Assembly (NCBI GenBank): GCA_021029095.1
Contig: JAJOHG010000470.1
Span: 1 to 18,052, forward strand
Source of the DNA: Phellopilus nigrolimitatus
Taxonomy: Eukaryota > Basidiomycota > Agaricomycetes > Hymenochaetales > Hymenochaetaceae
Direction: 5' to 3'
DNA: 18,052 nt
Positions 1-8,115 of the stretch are shown piece by piece (the first letter of the stretch is position 1; every line of letters starts with the position of its first letter). Below the pieces are notes generated by a model that was given only the letters and a program-made list of their open reading frames with translations, was not told the DNA's origin and ran no database searches. The translations under genes were made by a program, and so were the position numbers.

Positions 1-829
1 ATGCGATGTGACGAACGCAGAAGCACAAAAGCAGGCTGGGATTTGTGCGAGTCCCTGTGTCCAACAACCCGGAAAGTAACAAATTCTGCACTATCCGTGC
101 AGAATCGCGAGAAGACCATGATCGAATGCAACACGGCTGAGAAGGGCCAATTCAATGTTTCCTTACTTATTCTTCCTTTCCAGCGTCCACTGGCATGTAA
201 GATTGAGCTTCTCTGGCGAGATGGAAGTTCACTGGCAAAATAAAACTTGCGAAAGGCATTTGAACATCAAACTTGTCAATCCTTCATTAGATTTACTTAT
301 ACATATGTGCTCGTACCTCCTGAAATAGACGTTCCCCGACTGTACGATATGAGATATGTGAAGTAGATCAAGTTATGCAACTGTCAAGCTCGTTATTGGC
401 CGAATCTTGCAGCCCGAACACAGATGATCTTGTAAGCGGAATAAAGCTTACGTACGTACATCAGTTTCGAAGCCGTCAAGCCACAATTTCCGGTGACTAT
501 AATAATCAAGAAGCCCTCCTATTCTTTTACCCATACCTCAATCTAAGCTTTCGCACCACACGATATGTTTCACTAGCTTCATTCCTTAGAGTCTATGCAT
601 ACTCATAGACGTCCCGTGAGCTGCGGCGGATTCACCAAATCACCGTAATTTTTCGAGGTCCTTCTCATTTTTTCTGTATCATCACAATATGCACATAAGA
701 ATGCCATGGGCGGACGTTATTATGCAATTATATTTATTGTGCGGTTTCGCCACTGGCGACTCCAAGGCATCGCCATAAACAGGGATTTGGAGTGGGCCAA
801 TTCGTGACGGCCGTTGTCCAACCATCACA
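1..829. other. Gene-poor left end
   Basis: No open frame here has a family motif, plausible codon pattern or consistent splice structure. The only structure noted is a short inverted repeat at the right edge: TCACACTAC at 825-833 and GTAGTGTGA at 843-851, with a 9-nt loop. It has no following T run and no known role. Confidence 0.5.
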
Positions 830-1090
830 CTACGGACTGGTTGTAGTGTGAGATGGCACCAGGTGACGCATAAGATTACAATTGAATGCATAAGCTCTCT
901 TCATGGTCTTGAAGTCTAGTTTGGGATCTCTCCCAGGAAAAGAGTCGATGTTGTACAGTGTACTAGCGTCCTCTGAGCGTCCTCAAAGGCCTTCTTCTCT
1001 AGCATATTCGAGGAGTAAAATGAAGGAATCACGAACATTTCGCAATCGATATTTTTTCGCTACCTCTTCCACCGGCATAGAATAGGCGTG
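830..1090 (-). pseudogene. Possible decayed coding fragment
   Basis: On the minus strand one frame reads MPVEEVAKKYRLRNVRDSF and on to LLEYAREEGL. It then meets a TGA (plus 983-985) and continues in the same frame as LYNIDSFPGRDPKLDFKTMK until a TAG at plus 830-832. The composition looks protein-like on both sides of the stop. Upstream of about 1090 the frame runs into the GATCC repeat, as if the 5' part had been cut off. I do not recognise a family. It may be the tail of an old gene with one nonsense change, or chance. Confidence 0.25.
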
Positions 1091-1100
1091 GTCAGATATG

Positions 1101-1243
1101 GCGATCCAACGTGCGATCCAAAATGCGATCCAACAGAAGTTCTGATGGATCGTGGACCCCGAAAACCGCACGATCCATGCGATCCAGCTTGGATCGATCC
1201 AGAAAAGTGAATCGACTCTGGAGTCGATTCACTTGTCTGGATC
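1101..1243. repeat. GATCC-rich repeat with long hairpin
   Basis: It starts with three copies of a 12-bp unit (GCGATCCAACGT and variants, 1101-1136). GATCC or GGATC recurs on both strands at 1147, 1172, 1181, 1191, 1196 and 1239. The right part is a hairpin: arms AAGTGAATCGACTC (1205-1218) and GAGTCGATTCACTT (1221-1234) match perfectly around a 2-nt centre. An outer pair, GATCCAG (1196-1202) and CTGGATC (1237-1243), extends the stem after a 2-nt mismatch. This could be a small dispersed element or the end of a non-autonomous transposon. No flanking target duplication was identified. Confidence 0.6.
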
Positions 1244-1816
1244 GCGTCGCGATTGTTGACTCTTACTCACGATTTTGTACACTTTTTGTTACTTTCTTAT
1301 GAGTTTTAGTTAGTCGATCCCTTCCCTCCGCTTGTCTACGCTGGATCCTTCCCTTTTAGATTGTGATTCATAAACTTTCATATGCACTTGTCACACTGGG
1401 AAAAAATGAGACCAGGTGCATTTTTCAATGAATTTAAATAATGTGTTTATAATCTCGCTGTACATGTAAGGACTTGTAAAAAAAAAAAGTGACGTAAACG
1501 TTCGGAGAAACTTCGAAGGCGTAAGGACAAACGATCAATAATACAGATCGCCTATGGACCAAGTTCACAAATACAAGCAACAACAGTTCCTCCGAGAAGC
1601 CCGGACATTTACAAAATATATTATTGAATTGCCGAGGAGGTTCCTTCCCAGTGAAAGGCTCTAAAACAAAAAGATAACGAACTGCATGGAAAAGTTCCTT
1701 TGTAAAAATGGTTGGAGATTCTAAGCTTCTAAAATGGAACTCTCTGGTCAGATATCAGCGCGGTGGGAATTATGAGTTGTGAGGGAGAGACAAAGAAATA
1801 AGAACATAATCTACGC
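1244..1816. other. AT-rich intergenic DNA
   Basis: No gene is supported. The stretch is AT-rich with an A run near 1480-1488 and two more GATCC words at 1316 and about 1344. It lies downstream of the minus-strand HAD/cyclase gene, so part of it is probably that gene's 3' untranslated region. Confidence 0.5.
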
Positions 1817-3621
1817 TCAAATAATCTCAGTGTCGAGCGCCTTGAACGCCTTGCATGCCTGCACAGCAAGCGCCGTAGTCCAACCTTTGTTCCCGATTAT
1901 CATGTCTGAGCTGCCATATTTATACACCCAACCAAGCGGGAACGCGCCGTCCTCTTCTTGCATGCGCAGCAGGCGCTCGTGGTCGACGTACATGCGCACG
2001 CCTACAACCGAGCCGGCAAACACACGCATCGAGAGCGCAAGCGCATCTCCGTCTGCACCGGAGCGCTCGAAGCAGCGCTGCGCGAAGAGCGGTGCGAACC
2101 GCTGGTACACCACCGGAGAAACGGAAAGTAGCCGCGAGAGGAAGAAGAGAAAGGCGTCTCCGCCGAGGTAGTACAGCGTCCCGTCGAGATAAGCGCGGTG
2201 CTTCAGGATAGAATGCACCCAATCGAGCGTTGCTGCGAGCTCGGAGCCCCGCCCGTTCATGTGGAAGAGTGTGAGGACGTTGACACAGACAATAGTGTCT
2301 ATAATGACGTAATCAGTATCACAGTGGTTTTATTTTATTATTCTAGAAAACATGAAACGCACCAGTACGAGGACTATTAGGGTCAAAAAACGTCTGTATT
2401 ATTCCGTCTTTATTGACGTAGGTAAGCATCTCATCCATGAGGGACATCTTGGTCTCGTGGTCAACATGCGTCGATACCGACAGGCCAATCGAGGTGGTAT
2501 CGAGATCGAAGGCCGGGACACCCAAATTCATGAATGTATCTGGGAAGATGTAATGCATACGCATGATAATCCTTAGTGACCAGGCTGGGTGGGGAGGGGG
2601 TAGGGTATAACATACCGATAAAGAAGTCGAATGATCGCGTATACTTGACATATTCGACGAGTGACTGGTCGCCGGTCGCCTCATAAATAAGAAGCGACGT
2701 GAAGTTGTCGCGGACAGTGACGCCTGTGTTTGTAACAGATAGCATTTTCTTTGCGTTTCCCTTGAGCCAGGCCTGCGCACGGTCGATAGAATCGCCGCAG
2801 TAGTTCCTGAGCTGGCGTGAAACGACGTCGAGCGAGGTCTCGAACGAATCATACACGATGCCCTTGATACCAAGAGAACGTGCCGGAAGGACATTGTCAA
2901 GCTTGTCGTCGATGAAGACGGTGCGCAGTGGATCAACATTGGTTTCTTCGAGTACGTGTTTGTAGAAATCAAGGTTCGGCTTGCGCTCGTGTGCTTCCGC
3001 GCTCGTGAATACACGTTCAAACAACGCCCAATCCTCTGGTGGCGCCTTTCCGAGCAGCACTTCATAATCAGGCGCGGAGATATTCGACATCGCGAAGACG
3101 CGAACTCCATATTGCTCTTTGAGCTCGCGTATGAACGAGAAGAGCGCGGGATTACTCCGAAGCGAGTCGCGTACGTCCTGGAATGCTTGCGCAACCACAG
3201 CAAAATCGAGGTCAAATGCACGCGCAGCCAAACTGTACGCCTCCTGCTCTGTTATGTTGCCCTTCTCGTACTCGCTCCAGTTCGCGGAGCGAAGGATCTT
3301 CTTCATGGTCTTTGGCGGGATACCCGTCTTCGTCTGCACAGAAAATTTGAAGAGGACATCGCCGAAGTCAAAGATGACAGCATTACACCGCTTTGTACGC
3401 AACTCGTTAAAGTCAAGTCTTGGGGAGATTGGGAGGAGGTTGAAGGGAGTTGGACCGGGCGAGGAAGTGCCAGAGCTGTTGTACGAGCTCGCGGGGCTGG
3501 GGGAGATGGATGAATTGTTGGCAAGTGATGAGCAAGAGGGAATGAAGCGAGGTCCGGGAACAAAGTAAGCCATCTTGTTTTTGCCTGAGGATACGGGAGA
3601 AGGCCGGGGCTGAGAATTCAT
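1817..3621 (-). CDS. HAD-like / class II terpene cyclase-like bifunctional protein
   Basis: The model is complement(1817..2298, 2363..2539, 2616..3621), giving 554 residues. Both introns (64 and 76 bp) are GT-AG and keep phase. Residues 1-75 are a Ser/Pro-rich leader. Residues about 80-260 are a HAD domain: VIFDFGDV with nucleophile D85 and D88, motif II Ser at AMSNIS (179), motif III Lys214 in ERKPN, and the acidic pair D238/D239 in VFIDDK. The C-terminal part, about 280-554, carries DLDTT (347-351) and QEEDG (508-512), as in alpha/alpha-barrel beta domains of class II terpene cyclases. Known HAD-type drimane synthases such as AstC share this order: the cyclase protonates farnesyl diphosphate and the HAD part removes phosphate. 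Function here is inferred; the substrate is not visible. The second Met (residue 17) is an alternative start. No tailoring enzyme lies next to it. Confidence 0.85.
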
Positions 3622-4949
3622 GCGCTCTTATTATCAGGCCTTTTGTAGTTGTAATCTCCATCACAGATGTGCTACTGCCACCAGCAGAAACCATTGCCCT
3701 CAAAGTGCTTGCTCTGTTTAAGAAGCTGCAAAGAGTCGGCAAATCCAAATCTCAGCTCTTCATGATGGCCGGACCGCCGGTAGCTAACAGGTTCCATGTG
3801 TGCGCTGGGTTCCTAGCTGCGAGAAAAGCTCCGACTCAGCACGGTCGGGTTTAACGTTTGAGCAGCCCTCGATTATGTTACAGACTGAGACTCAGAAAGT
3901 ACAGATGAAAACTTTCTGGAGACCACTCGCAGCCTTCGTAGTGTTTCTTGTTTCTTAGCTGCCCGAGAGAATAGGATCTTGAGAGTCCTGCAGAAAAGTG
4001 GAGATTCCAGAATTAGAGAGTTTGGGGGCAAACACAAGCCACGCGAGATTCCCGTGACAGTGACAGTTGTGATGTCACGTACGCGCGCGTGCGCTCTCAT
4101 CTGGCTCGTAAGTATTGCAATTTGTTCCGCCCAGCTCGCTCGCTTTATCTGTTTGAGACGTCTCCGCAAGGCAGTACCGTAGCCACTTCAGGCCCATGTT
4201 TCACTCTGGAGCCTCCTTCGTTAGGCCTGTGTCAATGTAAGTTTGGGATAGCTTACATTGTGGCTTTTGGCTCCTTTCGTGCTCCTGCTGCTCAGCCTCG
4301 CAGATTTATAGATCTTCTGAACCCTTTGAAGTTGCTAGTATGGTGGCCGGGGTCAATCCGGAAGACCTTGCACACTGGTCTTCTTAATCATAAACGTCTA
4401 GCCGCATTCCCGCACTCTTCGGATACATACTTTTTGTATCTTGGCAGTATGTATACTTAGCTCGAATCCCCTATGCTTTCTTCTGGCTTCTCTCTTTCGG
4501 GCGGCGGATCTATGTATGTTAAGAAGTGCGTTACTTGCGCATGCCAGTGTTCCGCGAGCGCATCAAGTTCTTTTTTTACTCTCCTCATTCCCATCATCAC
4601 CACCATCATAATCGGGCACACACGGCGCTATGAAGTAGTTTTCCAGGACTCAACCATGCGTATTCCTGACCATCTCAATCATTTTTCCTATCAAAAGGAG
4701 CAGACCAAATTGTATCGCTCATAGATCCTTCAGAATCTTAAAAATCAAGGTTCTATCATGGGATCGTTCCTGTCGATTGCGGCTCCATAGAAATTGAATG
4801 ATGGACATAACATTTCTGCGGCCTGAAACGCTCCATCTCTGATTCGACCTCGGCCCCCCCATCCTGTACAAAGCCCGTTTGCACGTTGGAATTTAGGATT
4901 TTTTGTTCAGCGCTTTCCTCTCAGCCACAGCAGGGAGTATTTGGCCATT
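3622..4949. other. Intergenic region between divergent genes
   Basis: This 1.3-kb stretch separates the minus-strand HAD/cyclase gene from the plus-strand DUF6534 gene and must hold both promoters. No open frame in it has recognisable motifs. It contains a 19-nt strictly alternating purine-pyrimidine tract (4076-4094) next to a GTGATGTCAC element. It also has a 9-bp inverted repeat, CAATGTAAG at 4233-4241 and CTTACATTG at 4252-4260. No regulatory role can be assigned to either. Confidence 0.5.
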
Positions 4950-6484
4950 ATGAGCTCGTCTACCAACGTCCCGGCTCTCGACGATACTGTACGTCTTTTC
5001 ATTACTGCACTCTCAAATAAATTGGCGAGTTCATGACTTTGTTTGTGTGTGTAGTTCGGGGCGTTGTATCTGGGTGCCGTGTGAGCTCGCTTGATGTTAA
5101 ATGTTCATTGGAGTATCACTCATAATAACAACGACTTGGTTTCAGACTCTCTACTGCGTACGTTGCAGTCATTTCTTTTTAACGCACAGCTTCCGATCTC
5201 TTGTGCCACTCAGGTTGTGGGGCGCCGGGTCTATCCAGCTGTACTATTACTTCAACGTAAGTGCGCTGTCCATTTTCATACTTGTCTTTGACCATGCGCA
5301 AATTCCATCGCCTCAGAAATATTTCAACGATCAGCTATGGCTCAAGGTCCACGTATTTCTTGTATGGGGTTTAGACACGGCGCATCAAGCACTGGTGCTT
5401 CATTCTGTCTATGTCTATCTTATAACGGAATATGGAAACGTGGCTTATACCGGCCACCTGGAGAAGTGCGTATGTTGACTTTTCGGAGCATCGGTTGGGC
5501 ATTCTGAACTCGACGTACATTCCAGAACATTGCTGGATTCTACCCTCCTAACTGCCTTCATCTGTGCGCAAGTGCAGGTGATATTTCTGATTAGAATATG
5601 GCGGCGTGAGTCGATTCTCCGATATGAAGTATTCTGGACAAACATATCTTCTAGTGAGCAAGAAGAGCATCATTGTCACGGCTACTGTCGCGACCTTCGT
5701 CATTGGACAATTCACAATCACAGTCGCCTATTACGGACGCGCCTACCACTTTACACAGCTCGAAGAGCTCACGACAATCCTCCCTCTCACGCACGCGATC
5801 AACTCACTCACCGCACTCGCGGATGTATCCATCGCGGGGGTGCTTGTGGTGCTACTGCAACGCAGCCGCACAGGCTTCCGTAGAAGTGAGACTATGATCA
5901 GCCGCCTCATCGCGTTCACGATCAACACAGGCCTCATCACCGCCGTTTGCGCGATCGTATCGCTTGTAACGAGCCTGGTGCTCCCAAACACGCTCATATA
6001 TATCCTATTCTACCTTTGCATCCCTAGACGTAAGTCATTCTTCTAGCTTCTGCCTTAGTTTTAAAAAGAATGCTCATTCGATGCTTATTATTTATCAGTT
6101 TATGTGAACTCGCTCCTTGCGAGGTCGGTTCCTTATTTTTATCCGCACTCCTTCATGTCTAACTCGAGGTTACTTTGCAGCCTTAATTATCGTAGAAGCA
6201 TGAATACTGGCGTCTATGACGACTCGTCAAACGGTGCCAATAGTATCCCATTAGCTCAGTTGAACCCAAACTCGAGCAACATACAACATATGGTGCGTTT
6301 CGGGATCAACTCTTTGCCGATATGCTATCTCTTCTGGTATGCAAGTATTAATCGCACATGTGCCATTATTTCTTTATAGAGCTTAAATCCTCGCGTAGTC
6401 AACATTTCAGTCAACACGGAGACCATGACCGATGGATACGATCCAAAAAGAAAGAGCGTGCGTACAGGCGATATCAATTGCTAA
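4950..6484 (+). CDS. DUF6534 multi-pass membrane protein
   Basis: Nine exons are proposed: 4950..4988, 5055..5080, 5214..5256, 5317..5465, 5526..5605, 5655..6029, 6099..6123, 6181..6292, 6380..6484, totalling 317 residues with consistent phases. It starts MSSSTNVPALDDTFGALYLG. Family-typical pieces follow: LWGAGSIQLYYYF, then WGLDTAHQALVLHSVYVYL, then IRIWRLSKKSIIV, and the block TGFRRSETMISRLIAFTINT, which is characteristic of DUF6534. Several hydrophobic segments imply about seven membrane passes. The C-terminus is polar and probably cytosolic, ending at the TAA at 6482. The molecular role of the family is unknown; a sensor or transporter-like job is only a guess. The weakest junction is the acceptor of exon 3: 5190 also fits the phase and adds eight residues. 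Exon 7 is only 25 nt. Confidence 0.85.
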
Positions 6485-7593
6485 TTGACTCATCGCCTAA
6501 CCTGCTCTTTTGGATTGTACCCTGTCTGAACGAGCAGCAGTCTGAGGGCGGAGCATCCTATTTGGACCTCGAAGCGCGTACGTCGAAAAATGAGCTTACG
6601 GCCTGAGCAGTCCGCCAATCTATCACAGGCTGGCCAATTGTGCGCAAGTGCTACTATATGCCACCCCACTCCCCTTTAATTTCTCTCTTTTGTTTTTCTT
6701 GGCGTTTTGTATTTCATATCTTATATCCGGGATTTTTATTTGGATTTGGATTTCTGTTGTCATTGTCATTGTCGTCGCGTTGTCGTTGATTGTATCTGAT
6801 CTGTGTACATAGGTCCTATTTGCAAGTATATATGCGATATGGCCACGAGAATCATGCAAGGTGACAACTCGTGTAAACGAAACAATCGATAATAATAAAA
6901 GAGTGCTTGTATGTGTACCTAGAAGTTGCCTTACACCCCCCGGTCCCGACCCAAATATAAAAATAAGAGACAAGCAAATGCTATTCAGAGTCATAATTAC
7001 TTTGTACTTCGCAGCCGGCATAAGGGCGTCTCTTCCCGCCGGACAATTAATGAATCAAGAAGTAAATGAAACAGAAGATAGGGAGGGATCGACTCGATCC
7101 CAACAGCGCTTTGGTCGCACTATTACTGATTGCCCTCCTCGAGCACGCCTTGAAATCCAGGAGTGTGGCAGTAGAATATATCCACTGATGAGCTTCGCGG
7201 CGTTTTCAAGAACTCGAAGTTTAGACAAGCAGAAGTTGATTATCGGGAGCTTTGATGGCCTCCGAGTGAGCAGATGGCGTGCTTAAATTAGGAAGCGGCG
7301 CTCGGGGGCAGTCGTCAGCGGCGGCAGCTCATCTGGCAGGAAACTGCTGAGGGACGTCAACGAGGATAATGCCGATATGATACGCCTAATTCCATCAGAA
7401 AAATGTAATATTACTTGAGAGGTATTATTTGACTCGTGCAAGGCGCTGCAAAGGTGGTTAGATCGTGTAAGTATGCAAGGAGCTAATGCATGTCAATTTT
7501 ACAGGTGCTTAACCTGCTCATCTCCGCTTAGCGCCCATAGTCCAAGCCCGTAAGACTAGAATAAGAGTGCGTAGGTACTCATGCATATCAATC

Positions 7594-7704
7594 CGGCTGA
7601 GCCGAGAATAGCTTTGCTGATGCTTTGCTCATCCTCCGTCGGCTGAGAAGTCTGACGGAGCAGGCCAGGAAGCTGAGAGACCGACGTGATCATGTCGGTT
7701 TTTT
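7594..7704 (+). other. Hairpin cluster ending in a T run
   Basis: Three self-complementary elements follow one another: CGGCTGAGCCG (7594-7604); CTCCGTC (7634-7640) with GACGGAG (7654-7660); and ACCGAC (7680-7685) with GTCGGT (7694-7699), which runs straight into six T residues (7699-7704). The last element is close to palindromic over 20 bp. The pattern resembles a small structured RNA with a Pol III-type T-run stop, but no A/B box or snoRNA box set was convincing. It may equally be chance structure in the LYS2 upstream region. Confidence 0.25.
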
Positions 7705-8021
7705 AAATCTTTTGATTTCCCCTTCCCCTGATATTCAGGAGAATCGAGGGTGCCTTATAATAATAGATCCTGCAAATTAGTCCTCGGAACTTTCTGACGT
7801 AAATATTAAATGTGGCTGGAAAAGCTTGGGTAGCCGCCTTGTTAACAAATTTGGAATACACATGCGAGACGTTATGGCAAACCGATACTTCTCAAATCCA
7901 AAAATGAAATTCACAGACCACAGCGGTTCGTTTGTAAAAAGAATCCAACGAGAATGTTTCGCCACCTTAGATTTAAATTCTCATCCCAAAATGTCCTTGC
8001 GACTTCCTTAATTGGCACGAG

Positions 8022-8028
8022 TGAGTCA
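8022..8028. promoter_or_regulatory. Gcn4/CPC1-type site upstream of LYS2
   Basis: TGAGTCA is a perfect match to the TGA(G/C)TCA element bound by fungal bZIP regulators of general amino-acid control (Gcn4 in yeast, CPC1/CpcA in filamentous fungi). It ends 88 bp before the LYS2 ATG at 8116. Regulation of LYS2 by amino-acid starvation is therefore plausible, though inferred. Its position also argues that translation starts at 8116 and not at the in-frame ATG at 7954. Confidence 0.6.
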
Positions 8029-8115
8029 AGCCCGAACGGCCGAAATTTCGGCCTGAGTGAGCAAAGAAGGAGAATTTCATTGAGACGGTCATCTGCTCTC
8101 CGGGTGGCCTGTAGC

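Larger units (their letters stand above)
6485..8115. other. Long upstream region of LYS2
   Basis: No gene is supported in these 1.6 kb. A plus-strand open frame at 6861-7286 and a minus-strand one at 6623-7021 overlap each other and show no family motif. Simple-sequence stretches occur near 6737-6790 (TTTGGA and CATTGT units). A perfect TGACTCA lies at 6486-6492, just after the DUF6534 stop. A one-mismatch copy, TGACTCG, is at 7430-7436, and the best site, TGAGTCA, is listed separately. A group of hairpins at 7594-7704 is also listed separately. Confidence 0.5.

Noticed and set aside
1779..2171. Plus-strand open frame of 130 codons opposite the third exon of the HAD/cyclase gene
   Set aside because: It mirrors the real minus-strand exon, has no motif, and the minus-strand reading matches family sequence and splice phase.
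2956..3568. Plus-strand open frames of 149-185 codons opposite the HAD domain
   Set aside because: They are antisense to a clear HAD domain with all catalytic motifs and show no recognisable content.
4233..4260. 9-bp inverted repeat as a transcription terminator
   Set aside because: No T run follows, and fungal Pol II genes do not end at such hairpins.
5101..5250. MFIGVSLIITTTWFQ reading as the first membrane segment of the DUF6534 protein
   Set aside because: It cannot be joined in phase to the YYYFN/KYFNDQLWLK exons without stops, whereas LWGAGSIQLYYYF can.
6861..7286. Plus-strand open frame of 141 codons between the DUF6534 and LYS2 genes
   Set aside because: No ATG at its start, no family resemblance, and an overlapping antisense frame of similar size; most likely chance.
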